Below are positions 24,401 to 33,318 of a DNA stretch of 64,000 bases, in pieces. The stretch is from Tetraselmis striata (Eukaryota; Chlorophyta; Chlorodendrophyceae; Chlorodendrales; Chlorodendraceae). Position numbers and translations under genes: made by a program. The stretch spans positions 124,001-188,000 of the forward strand of contig VCJN01000517.1 of NCBI GenBank assembly GCA_006384855.1, read 5' to 3'. Numbering within the stretch: position 1 is the first letter of the stretch; each line of letters begins with the position of its first letter. The notes below the pieces were generated by a model. The model searched no databases and was not told the DNA's origin. It worked only from the letters and a program-made list of their open reading frames with translations.

Positions 24401-25400
24401 TGCACCTTGACCGCGCTGTGCTGCCGAGGGACCTGCAGAGCAGGCAGGGATGGAAACCTGAGACTGCTGCCATGCCACACTTCCCTGCCTACCTGTAACT
24501 GAAAGACTGCGGATGCGGGTACCGCGGGTGGGGGCTCAAACTACCAACGGCGATGGCTGGGCAGACATAAGAGGGGGGAGAGGGCCCACCTCAGCCCGGC
24601 GGTTGCTGCCTGTCTGCCACATGGAGCTGCCATTTGGCTCCACCATCACGCACTGCAGGTAAACACACATGGCTGTGGGTGCGGCCCAGATGAAACAGCC
24701 AGGAAGAGATGGGGGGGGGGGGGGGGGGGGGGGGGGAGGGGCACAGGGGAATTGGGGTGGGGATGGGTTTGACCTTGAACTCCACGTCCATGCCAGCAGG
24801 CAGCCTCACGCTCCTGGTCCAGTGGCTGCCGTCAGGCGACTCTAGGCGCAGCGCGGCCCCCGCATCCCAGGCGCCTAGCTCAGGCAAGCTGCCAATGACG
24901 TGCAGGCTCTGGCCGTTCTGCGTCTGCTCTCGCCGGGCGCGCAGCATTCATGTTGAGGAGTGGGCGGGGCAAGGCAGACATGTGAGTCCTGCAGACCCAC
25001 ACCAACGACAGCAGCGGCTGTGCCCCCCCTTTTCTCCCTTCACACCATCAAAGCATCATGCACGCCTCTGCTGCTGCCGCCCAAAGGGAGATTGGGCGAG
25101 CATGCCGCAGACCTGGTGGAATATTTCAAACGTGACAGTGACCAGGTCTGCATGACTGCCTCCTTGCGCAGCAGCAATCGAAGTGCTGCCTGCTGGGCGC
25201 ACACCCCAGGAGGTCCTCGGCACAAAGGGCACGGGCATGCGACGGCAGGGCGGACGCCGTTGCCCACTACGTCCGCTGCTGCGGCCGCCGCGGCCTCGAC
25301 CAAGCCCTGGAAAGCCGCCTCGCCAGGTCGGAGGAGCGGAGAGCAAGGGTTGGCCCACGGCGCCGAGTGGCGCGTGGCCCAGGGGAAGCGCACCCGCCAT
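10849..25400 (-). CDS. SAGA-like protein: transit-like leader, two CBM20 domains, about 1,600-residue coiled coil
   Basis: Forty exons can be phased by GT–AG sites into about 2,001 codons. Start ATG is 25398–25400 (context GCTATGGCG); stop is at 10849. Order: leader without acidic residues (1–84), CBM20 domain 1 and domain 2 (to about residue 330), a linker (to 383), then heptad-rich coiled coil to the C-terminus GWFGKLDCPII. CBM20 plus a long coiled coil and a plastid leader is the architecture of Chlamydomonas SAGA1/SAGA2, which sit at the pyrenoid, bind starch and Rubisco and shape the starch sheath. No glycoside-hydrolase domain is present, so it is not an amylase. I infer a pyrenoid/starch scaffold role; orthology is not proven. 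The frame fails by one base at one junction (23559). Many introns hold G/C runs just after the donor site. Confidence 0.8.
15399..15476. repeat. (TG)n microsatellite joined to a G run, inside an intron
   Basis: A TG dinucleotide repeat (15399–15445, two interruptions) runs straight into a G-rich run (to about 15476). On the gene strand this is C run then CA repeat, starting about 30 bases after the donor at 15507. Confidence 0.9.
20234..20285 (-). other. extra 52-base exon in the third unit
   Basis: It has acceptor CACCAG and a strong donor ACAG|GTATGG. It starts in phase 1 and ends in phase 2, and the next exon (19896–20071) starts in phase 2, so the frame closes. It encodes RFSRGAGRSGMALY, a basic Gly/Arg stretch unlike the heptads around it. 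It is the only break in the phase-1 rule of the array. Confidence 0.55.
23249..23559 (-). other. linker exons after CBM20 domain 2
   Basis: Exons 23492–23559 and 23249–23396 encode AAVYCNVAPQ, then SADTVIFANCTWDDV and a helix (LAKSKIQLLELKVEMEE) leading into the coiled coil. The acceptor of the first exon reads CTGCAG then TCCCT, one G shorter than the matching junction after domain 1 (CTGCAG then GTCCCT), and the frame is out by exactly one base there. Either this is a sequence error or a real lesion, or splicing differs from my model. Confidence 0.55.
23624..24432 (-). other. CBM20 starch-binding domain 2 with Pro-rich linker
   Basis: Exon 24214–24432 carries a linker (PIRPSPPPPPPQ) and the first strand (IRAVVVLTVDK). 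Exon 23970–24119 carries YWLVGSAPQLGNWS to TSEFK, and exon 23624–23686 carries GGVVWQGGDNRSIT. The second and third exons have exactly the lengths of their counterparts in domain 1 (150 and 63 bases) and the same phases, so the two domains arose by duplication of a genomic exon block. Key Trp residues are kept. Confidence 0.8.
24590..25151 (-). other. CBM20 starch-binding domain 1
   Basis: Encoded by the end of exon 25113–25400, exon 24774–24923 (50 codons) and exon 24590–24652 (21 codons), all phase 0. Visible family signatures are VTVTFEIFHQ, LHVIGSLPELGAWD, the HWTRSVRLPAG strand, VEFK, and the terminal block GSSMWQTGSNR with the sugar-stacking Trp. CBM20 domains bind alpha-glucan helices at two sites; both Trp positions (AWD and MWQ) are kept. 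A G run (24711–24736) sits in the intron between exons 2 and 3. Confidence 0.85.
25149..25400 (-). other. putative chloroplast transit peptide of the SAGA-like protein
   Basis: Residues 1–84, in exon 25113–25400, contain no Asp or Glu and are rich in Arg, Gly, Ser, Pro and Ala (for example the stretch GRGRGGRSSGRSGQRR). The first acidic residue comes at the start of the CBM20 fold (ADLVTVTFEIFHQ). Such composition is typical of algal plastid transit peptides. The cleavage site cannot be placed by eye. Confidence 0.6.
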
Positions 25401-27512
25401 AGCTGGGCACTTTGAGATTTGCAGCTTTCGCTACTGGCCGTGTTGAAGAGGGGGGGGGGGGGGGGGGGGGGGGATCGTCAGTGAGAAGCATCGTCGGGTT
25501 AGTAGGCGCCCGGTCAACTTTCCAGGTCACACGAGTGGGTGGTGCGGAGGTGCGGACCGGGCCGAGAGGGGGGGGGGGGGGGGGGGGGGGGGTGGAAGAG
25601 CACTGGGAAGTAATCACTTTCCATGACAGCAGTAGTGGTAGAGCCCACCACGTTTCCCGAGAGCTTGGCAAAGCGTGAGTACCATCCAAAGCCCGGATTC
25701 ATTGTATGCCGTACAGCGTGATATCATGCCAATATGTATGCCAATATTATGGCAATATGTGCAGGACTGAACCAAGGAGAGCCCCCCCCCCCCCCCCCCC
25801 CCTTTATTCATCTGATTCTAGTCCCTGAGTAGGTGTATCCTATGTGCCTTTGGGCCGCAAGTGAATGGAGCAAAATTCGTCGCCATCCGCTATGCGGACT
25901 GGTGTTATCCCAGGGCTGCTCTCAGTGTGGGCACGTGCCGGACAAGAAACAACAGAGTACGACACCAAACACACCTCTGACAGGGCCCTTCAGCCCAGCA
26001 CCTGTTGGTGTGACAGAACTACTTGCCGAGAGGAGGGTCAAGTTAAAATCATCCCCTCGCCTCCCTCACTTGCCTCGGCGGGAGGCACTACACAGGGGCC
26101 GATAGGTCAAACACAAGGACACAGACACGCGCTCCGTGTCGGGGTTGGTCAAAACAACGCACGACTTCCGGAAGAAAAGCCCGCATCGACACGAAAGTCA
26201 CGCCAGTGCAGAGCAGCATTCGCCTGAATGCAGCAGTCAGAGAAGGCTCACCCTGGCGGCGGCCGGGCGGGGGGGGGGGGGGGGGGGGGGGGGGGGTGAA
26301 GGGGGCAAATGGCACTGCATGACTGCGGCGCTCGACTACTCGTAGAGTTTCGCTCGTCGGGATCGGTCAGCGGGTCGATGGCTAAGGGTTGGGCGCGGGG
26401 GGGGGGGGGGGGGGGGGGGGGGGGCTGGAGCGCGCGGCGAAGGGGGCTACCGTACCTTGACAGAGGTTGCTGCGGTGTTATTTCTGTTGCGACAAGGAGT
26501 GGGCAATGGGCGGCGGGCTGTGGCGGGTTAGGCTGTCAATCCTGTATGTGGCGTGTCGGGGCTGATGCCGGCTATGCCGCATCGCTGGACCGCGAGGGGA
26601 TAGCGCCGATGGCGGTGACGCTGACGTCGATGATGAGTGCGACCCGCGCGCCGGGCGCGGGGCTCGAGCGCGGGTTGGATGCTGGCTCTGGAATGTACCC
26701 GGGTACAGCTTTGACAGTTAGTCGCAGCGCGCAGATGGTATCGATGACAGCGTGGCGGCATTGTCTGCCAAGGGCGGCTGCTAGCCAGCCCGGCAGCTAC
26801 CGCAGCTGTTGGGCGGTTGGGGCCGAACGACCCAGCGTGACAGACCTCAAATGCGCAGCAGGCACCAGTCCGCCCATCGTCCATCGCGTCGAACAATAGT
26901 CACCTATCACCCTGACTTCCCTTCTGTTATCTGGTACGCACCCAAGCGCTACCAACTCCCAGCGTCGGGCCGCAGCATAAGGAACTCGCTGGCGTTCCAG
27001 GGGCCGTTGCTTGCGCCGCCTCGCGCGCCGGTCGTCTCGCGGTTGTCGACGCCGCGAGAGTTCATCCGCCCGCTTGCAGCAGCCCGCCGGCGAGCAACAG
27101 GTGTGCCTCTTCCTTCTGACATTGCCTTAGAAAATTCAAATTCGGGATAAGCATGGGTAATAGCAGCGATTCTGCCTGCTCGTACAGTATGTTGGCTAGT
27201 CAGACCCTGGCTAGCCCTGCTTTGCCAAACACTACACCCGACAGTTACACCACCATCGTCATCAGGTCCTATGACCGATCGGCGGCCCGGCGTTTCCCCT
27301 CCCTCATGCTGGGGCAACGCCTGGCAGCACTAGTAGTTCCACTTAGAGACCCCTATAGATACCGGCTAACTACCCGTATCCCGCAGGAGTACGGGCGAGG
27401 CTGACCGAGGTGTGACCATTCAGTCGCACGGCCCGGACATATAGTCCGGAATTCCGGAACTGTAACCATTCCTTGCTTCTCTGCTTCCTGTTCCTGAGCC
27501 GTCCCTTCATCA
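25401..27512. other. upstream region of the SAGA-like gene; no confident gene
   Basis: It contains G runs at about 25450–25473, 25568–25592, 26270–26296 and 26399–26424 and a C run at about 25784–25802. Open frames here mostly translate these runs as poly-Pro or poly-Gly. A short + frame near 25900 has a CSQCGH zinc-like motif, but no support around it. The last few hundred bases should include the 5' LTR of the copia element; I could not define its left end. Confidence 0.4.
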
Positions 27513-27524
27513 GGTTATGGGCCC
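27513..27524 (+). promoter_or_regulatory. primer-binding site, half-tRNA(iMet) type
   Basis: GGTTATGGGCCC is complementary to the anticodon stem-loop of eukaryotic initiator tRNA-Met. The Drosophila copia element is primed by a cut iMet tRNA with this kind of site. The preceding bases end in ...TCATCA, a plausible LTR end. This fixes the start of the internal region. Confidence 0.6.
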
Positions 27525-27895
27525 TCTCACTTGGTAGACTTCCTCGACAGCATCGAGTGAACTCCACCGACTTCCTTTGCCAACAACAATAAGCGAACCG
27601 ACCTAAAAACATCTCGGAACTAATTGACTTGCCTTCCCCCTAACCTCTTGTTTGGACGCCTACTTCGACACCTTCGCTCGTGTCAGCCCTTTCAACGCTT
27701 TTGACCCCTTTTTGAGCCAATCTTATGTTATCCTCAAGGCGCCCTCTTCGACGTTCCACCCTTTTCAACGCGTCTTCAACCGTTTCAACGATGTCAACCC
27801 TTTCAGCCGGACGCCTTGTAACCCATTTTTTTTACATCAACGTTACCTTGGCGACCTCCGGCGCGTTCTCGTCTGTTCTTCTTGAGGAGAGCACC

Positions 27896-29191
27896 ATGCA
27901 ACGTAGCGACGCAAGCCACAGCGCGCTCCCAAACTTGCGGACCGGGCGAGCATTGAAGATTTCATCACATGGCGCAAGTCTTTCACATCGTGGGCTGCCA
28001 GAAACGGCATGGTTGAGGCGCTGGCCGGGGGCAATGGTTACATGCGTCAAAATCTTCTCTTCGAGTGCGTGGAGGCAACCGTTCAACACAATCCTCTTGC
28101 CACTGCGGAGGTCAATTATTGTATCCCTCTTGACAACGATGTCCTTGCTATCCACAACCACCATGGCGCGGCTGCGTGGGGAGCGGTACTCAAACGGTTT
28201 CAGCGACACAAGCATCACCGCATGAAGACGGTAATGGACGGCGTGCGACGTGTTCAACTCGTGCATGAAAATCTCGGCGCTTACCTTTTTCGCATGGAGA
28301 CTGCGCGCCGTACCTTGCGTACCACCCCGGAGGCGGAGCTTACGGATGGATGACGACTTCATGAATCTATATTTTGTTCCGGGCATCCACGAGCGCTATG
28401 AGAAACTTCGGGACGACTTGGAGGAGCTACAGTCAGACGGCATCCACTGCAAATACGCAGCGCTTCGCGGCAAAGTCATGATCAAGGCTTTTCGTGAGGC
28501 CGCCACGCGTCCGTCGTTGCCACCGCCTGTTGACCTCCCTCGTGCCTATGCTCCCATCATCCCACCACCGTTGGCGATGTCGGCGTCACTCCCTACCCAG
28601 TCCCGCCCCGACGACCGTGAATTCAATCGTTGTGGTCGTGCCCATCACACAGCGCCGTATTGCTGGCAGACCCGGCACATCAATGGCTCCATGCTCCCTG
28701 ATTCCCCGCCGGCGGAGAAACCTGGATCGCTAGCGGTGGCCTTCGCACTCCCGCGGGAGCACGCCCGAACCCCGTCCAGTCCCAGCCGCCGATGTTGCAT
28801 GGCGAGCAGCCCACTGGTGCTGTCGCAAGCATCCCTCCAATCGTGGAGTTGCCTGGCGATAATTTCGTCTGCATGGCTCACGCCCCCGCCAACGATAATT
28901 TCGTCTGAATCGCTCTCCCTTCCCGTCTGCGACGGGTTCGATGCGCCCTCTCCTATCGTTGTCGTGCCTTCTCCTACTGAGCCTCCGCGAGGACGACGTG
29001 GTCACTCCGTCTCAGCTGGCCATGATGGATTCGATGAGCTGCTCGATGTGATGGATAGAACGTGTGCGGGCGGAGAGGGTGCAGAATGTGCCACCTACGC
29101 TGGATGTGGTGACTGTGGTTACCTACATGACACCATGCATGGCCGCGTGGAGTGGCGGCGTTGGTCCGGCTGGGCGCGGCGGTCGACATGA
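27896..29191 (+). pseudogene. copia-type gag, frameshifted
   Basis: ATG at 27896. The frame must shift near 27930 to reach IEDFITWRKSFTSWAARNGM, run to about 28345, and shift again at a small duplication (GGATGGATGACG) to MNLYFVPGIHERYEKLRDDL. The helix-rich body fits copia Gag. Near 28630 a zinc knuckle NRCGRAHHTAPYC keeps the last three ligands (C, H, C), but the first Cys is Phe (TTC). A Pro-rich region follows, ending at a TGA (29189–29191). The next ORF continues in the same frame, so this stop is the only break before the methyltransferase. Confidence 0.65.
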
Positions 29192-29194
29192 CAC

Positions 29195-30240
29195 ATGTGT
29201 TTACCTAGATCTGCCTCACCACTCATCGATTACGCCAATTGCGGGCGTCGCTACTCTCTCTACACTGATGCCCATCTGCTGCCGCCGGTCCACTCTGTCC
29301 GTGTGCCCATTCCTCACTTTCATGGCCTTGATGGCGCGTCACCAGCGTTGGAGCGACCTGCCGTTGACCATCACTCACCGGTCATGGGCCCTGCAACTCC
29401 GGCTGGCTGCGCCGCAGCCATGGACATGTGCGCGCCATCCGCGTTGGCTTTCACAACTGTCGATGCACCCCTCGTGTCCGTCCCGGAGCTTTTGTCCCTT
29501 CAGACAGTGGGCCTGGTGCCCCTTCCTCATGCTTCTGTCATCGACCATTTCCTCGGGCTGTGCTGCGGTGGGACGCTCTGTTTGCTTGACGGCATGCTGG
29601 CGGCGGGTTTTGCAGTCACTAGGGTGACGCTCTGCGAACATAGTCCCGTGCGAAGACGTTGGGCTGCGGACCGCCTTCAGATGTTGTCCGTCGAGTATCC
29701 GACCCAGCTCCGCGAGGACGCCTTTCAGAAGGCGTTCTCCTCCACGCCGCAAGACGTGACCCTAACCATTGATGATGTGCTGGCGAGCATGCCTCCGGTC
29801 ACCCTGGTTGCTGCGGGCCCTTGTTGTGAGCCTTGGTCCAGTGTTGGCTCCGGTCGCGGGTGGGAGGACTTGCGTAGCGGCGTCATGGCAGCCGTCATTC
29901 GCATCTGGTGGATGCGCAGCCTGCCTCAGTCTCCTACTTAATAGAGAATATCCCGGGAGCGCTCAAGTGTCCACAGCTTATCTTCTCCCTTGGCGAGCCT
30001 CTCATCGTCAATGCGTTGGACTATGGTTCATCGGTTGCCTAGCGTACACTCATGTGGACCAACGCCGCTCCTTATAGCTCTCTCATGGACCACTACACCG
30101 CCCAACGTCACTCGGCTCCGCCGCTGGCGCTCGACTACTCGGCGAGTTGTGTGCAGCTCTTGGAGGCTAGCTGCGTCGACCGCAACCTTGCAGTATGGTT
30201 CTTTCGTGCCGTGGCGGCTAATCTTTGCACATCCATGCCA
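29195..30240 (+). pseudogene. C5 cytosine DNA methyltransferase domain inside the retrotransposon
   Basis: Motif I at 29537 (VIDHFLGLCCGGTL), followed by CEHSP. Motif IV at about 29805–29850 (AAGPCCEPWSSVGSGRGWEDLRS) keeps the catalytic Cys, with PCQ changed to CCE. One frameshift near 29935 leads to motif VI (LIENIPGAL, 29938 on) and motif VIII (VNALDYGSSVA, 30007 on), where the expected Gln codon is TAG (30040–30042). After that the frame runs on into the protease. A weak motif X-like helix (QLLEASCVDRNLAVWFF) precedes the protease. The enzyme family transfers methyl from AdoMet to cytosine C5 in DNA. It lies in frame with gag upstream and protease downstream, so it was part of the element polyprotein. 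Confidence 0.75.
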
Positions 30241-30696
30241 TGCGCGGCTCTGCCCGCGTGTGTTGTTCTTCCCAACACCGCACCTCCCAGTCCTCATCTA
30301 TTCCTCCTGGACAGCGGCGCGTCGTGGCACGTCGCTGGGAGGCGTCATCACTTCTATACTTACACGCCACTTGCGTCCTCGGACCGATTTTGCCTCAGCG
30401 GCCTACGCGCCACAGTTTACGGCGTGGGTACCTTACATGTTACTTACACATCTAACACCGGTCAACCGGTCATCTCCGTTTTGCGGAATGTGCTCCACGC
30501 TCCCGGCCTTCTCACCGCCGCCCTTCCGCACGCTGTATGTGGAGTTCCTTTTCAGCCAGAGCGCAGCGTAGTCCACCGGCGCGTTTTTTTACTTTGGCCC
30601 CAGCACTTCCACCATGACGCTCCCTTACTTGTGGCGCGAATGTCGTTGTTAGACGCCGGCACAATGTTGGGCTCTACGCGCTGCACGCCGTCGTGA
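30241..30696 (+). pseudogene. copia-type aspartic protease
   Basis: Active-site motif FLLDSGASWHV at 30298–30330, then the flap and hydrophobic pairs VYGVGTLHV and VLRNVLHAPGL, all typical of copia retropepsins. It continues in the methyltransferase reading frame. It would process the polyprotein; the active Asp is kept. Confidence 0.75.
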
Positions 30697-31250
30697 CCCC
30701 TTCCGCCGACAGGCCCCAAGCTAGTACTAGCCCGCTCTCCTCTCCCATGCCGGTGGCGGCGGCCGCTGTCGGCCGTACTGGCGGCTTTACTGGCTCTCGT
30801 GCCCAAATTGCTCTTCTCCATGCGCGGATGGGTCACACCCATCATGCCGGCATCTTGCAAACCGCCAAATTGGTGCCATGTCTTCCCTATGTCGTCGGTA
30901 TCCCGCCGTTATGCGAGGTTTGCGCACTCGTCAAGTCCACCGTCGCTGCAGTTCCTCGCACCGTCGGCTCACGCTTTGAGCATGAACCGTTCGCCGTGCT
31001 CAACCTTAACATATGGAGACCCATGGCTCCTTCGCTCCACGGTCGCCGTTGGATTATTGGCGCCAACTGTCGGCGCACGAATGTCCACCAGGCGGGCAGT
31101 CTAGTCACGCAGTCCGGTGCCGCAGGTGCAGTAGATCGCTTCTTGGCTTTTGCGCGCAAGGGCTTCACTTTCCGCCAGATTTGCGTCGACCGCGCTGCTG
31201 TGTTCATGTGCTCCTCTCTTGATCACAGTAAAAAAAACAAGTCGCCTATG
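30693..31250 (+). pseudogene. integrase zinc-binding domain and partial core
   Basis: The HHCC GAG-pre-integrase domain is visible (LLHARMGHTHH ... CEVCALVKS). In the core, the first catalytic Asp position reads Asn in LNLNIWRPM, and the second is kept (QICVDRAAVF). Homology fades after about 31250 and no RT follows. The domain is degenerate and truncated. Confidence 0.6.
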
Positions 31251-31570
31251 GGGTACATGCAACACAAGGCCATAGTCAATGTAGGAGCGTTCTTGGCTTT
31301 TCCGGTTGGCTGTGCAACTAGACGGAGCAATCCAAGGTCAGAACGTCGCTTATCGTCACATTCCCAATCTTTTCATCGCTCCACGGCACGCACGTGTAAT
31401 ATATATCGCACCATGGCATCGACTTCTAGCTGGTTGGCCCGCCTTTTAGGGCCGCCAAGCAGGCCGGGCATGAAGGGAGTCAACTTGTTGAATCGGAATT
31501 GTCACACCGGCAGTCTCCTTCTTGTTGTGGCCACAATCTCGGGATGTTGTTGTCACACTGAACAACGATA

Positions 31571-31871
31571 ACGGCATAACCAACGGCATAACCGAGACGT
31601 ATTAGCGGCACAACACCGGCATAGTAGCGGCATATAGTAGCGGCATAGCGTAATACGGCGACTACCCGTAGCGACTACCCGTAGCGGGCGTCGCGTGCGA
31701 GAATATCATCCGATATGTTAATGTCTTGCGACTACTTTCTGTAATAGATATATCTCGCGTATTTGGTCACGTGACGGACTCGCGGCCGTCGCGACTACGC
31801 GCTGAGTAAAGAGGTGAAGTACGGTGCCATCGCGCGCGGAGTTGCGCGACGCTATGTCTTCCTCGCCCCGC
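31571..31871. other. short-repeat-rich spacer
   Basis: Several copies of a CGGCATA-type heptamer (31571–31650) and of GCGACTACCCGTA. It has no gene. It may be remnant of the deleted copia 3' part or of another element. Confidence 0.4.
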
Positions 31872-31943
31872 GTCAACTGATGTCAACTGTTGTCAACTGC
31901 TGTCAATTGTTGTCAACTGCTGTTAACTGTTGTCAACAGTTGT
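31872..31943. repeat. 10-bp tandem repeat TGTCAACTG(C/T)
   Basis: About seven near-perfect copies of a decamer, with changes at two positions, directly upstream of the Ulp1-like ORF. Confidence 0.9.
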
Positions 31944-32025
31944 TCACATTGATACACCCAAGTCCCGAGTGGACGCGGCTCCCGCAACCCCGCTGCCCAA
32001 CGCCACCACGTCGCTCGTGAGCACC

Positions 32026-32876
32026 ATGCCCGACTCCCCGCCCCAGTCGCCCGTCGTCGCGCAAGACGACACGTCCCCCGAGGAACGCCTAGCCGCATGG
32101 GCAAGGAGGCGCGTGAATAGTTTGGGTGGGACAATTGACGCCGAAGCGAAGGACGGCATCCGGCTGCTGGCGCCGGATGCCGCGCGCAGTGTGCTGCGCC
32201 TCCGCCTGTCGGAGGGCAGCGCCGTCCCCGTCGGGCCGTCGCAGTGGCTAGACGTCGCCCAAGTGTCCGACATCGCGCGCATACTGGCAGATTTCGCGGC
32301 CGAGCGGGTGCATTGGCCGGTGGTGGTGCTCGGCATGGCGTCCTTGCGCGCTTACGGCGAACATGCATTCCGCGATTGGGCGCAGACGCGGTGGCGTAAG
32401 GAAGTGGCCCGCCAAGTCCCGGGGGCCCGCGCGGCGGCAATGCATAGCGACCACTACCGCTCGGAGGGGGCCCTTATAAAAACGGTCGTCGTTCCGGCGC
32501 ACGAGGCTCCACTTTGCACCACGGTGCGCTCATCGTAGACTCCACTTTTGACCGCCCCCTTGTCTTCGACTCGATGCGCATGAGCAGTGACGATGCTCTG
32601 GCCGAAGCGTTCGGCCACGTCCTTCGCGCGCTTCTCCAATTCCTTCCCGCGTGCGAGGACGTAGACCCGAAGGTGAAGGCGGCCGTCCAAGAGCTACCCA
32701 AGTACGTTGCCTTGGCAGAAGCTGCCGTGCAGCGGGACGGCTGGTCGTGCGGGTGGCGAGCGTTGACCTTCGTGCGGCACGCGCTCACCCCCCTGGAGGA
32801 CGACGTCGAGCGCGAAGACGCACTTCTCCGCCCTTTCTCTTGCACGGGGTGGGCGGCTTGCGGCTGGACGTGTTGA
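32026..32876 (+). pseudogene. Ulp1-like (C48) cysteine protease ORF, transposon type
   Basis: The first frame (ATG 32026) encodes a helical N-terminal part; the second frame (32500–32876) has LHHGALIVDS, then VFDSM 16 residues after the His, and VQRDGWSCGWRAL with Gln and Cys. His–Asp–Gln–Cys in this order and spacing matches Ulp1/adenain peptidases. One frameshift near 32505 splits it. Such proteases are carried by several large DNA transposon families (for example KDZ) in algae and fungi. No transposase was recognised next to it. Confidence 0.5.
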
Positions 32877-33050
32877 AAGCGGAGGCAGCGCGCAAGCACC
32901 TCGTGGCGGACCCAACCCCCGTTGAGATCGTCCCGGAGGAGCTGTGCCTAGGGATGCTCACTCGTGTTGACCTTTCCGTCCGAAGGGCGCATTCACTCGC
33001 CCGCTCATGCCTGCGGCCGCAGCCCGAGTCGCCGAGGTAAACCCCCTCCC

Positions 33051-33318
33051 ACTGATCCCTCCTCCCTCGCTCCTCCCTCCTCCCTCCGCCCTCCTTCACC
33101 CCTCCATCCTCCTCCCTCCTCACTACGCCGTCGTCCCTCCGCCCTCCGCCCTCCTACCTCTTTCCTCTATCCTCCTCCCCCCTCTTACCTCCCTCCTCCC
33201 TGCCTACGCCCTCCTCCATCCGACCCCTCCTGCCTCGCTCCCCCCTCCTCATCCCGCCTCCTCCCAACTCCCTTTGGCCTCGCTCTTCCCTCTTCCCTCT
33301 TCCCTCTTCCATCGAGCC
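33051..33318. repeat. 270-base pyrimidine (CCT/CTC) tract
   Basis: Almost pure C and T on the + strand, in irregular CCTCC/TTCCTC words. It is open in all three frames only because of composition and is not coding. Confidence 0.85.

Larger units (their letters stand above)
27513..31570 (+). mobile_element. decayed Ty1/copia-type retrotransposon carrying a DNA methyltransferase
   Basis: Order from left: primer-binding site, gag with zinc-knuckle remnant, C5 cytosine methyltransferase, retropepsin, integrase zinc-binding domain and start of the integrase core. PR before IN with a GAG-pre-integrase HHCC domain is the copia order. Reverse transcriptase and RNase H, which should follow, are absent, and no matching 3' LTR was found, so the right part is deleted. 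At least three frameshifts and two in-frame stops break the polyprotein. It is non-functional as read. Confidence 0.75.

Noticed and set aside
23249..25400. Amylase or glucanotransferase suggested by the CBM20 domains
   Set aside because: No glycoside-hydrolase or transferase domain follows; the rest is coiled coil.
25412..25689. Additional 5' coding exon of the SAGA-like gene with poly-Pro
   Set aside because: The frame is held open by two G/C runs and joins no splice site; ATG 25400 gives a good leader without it.
27652..27885. 77-codon + frame at the start of the copia internal region
   Set aside because: It begins at TTG, overlaps the gag leader and has no conserved motif; gag itself starts at the ATG 27896.
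31540..31990. 3' LTR of the copia element
   Set aside because: A TGTTG start is present near 31555, but no stretch matches the DNA before the primer-binding site, so an LTR pair could not be shown.
33051..33318. Pro/Ser-rich protein from open frames
   Set aside because: Openness follows from the CT-only composition; no start, splice or motif support.
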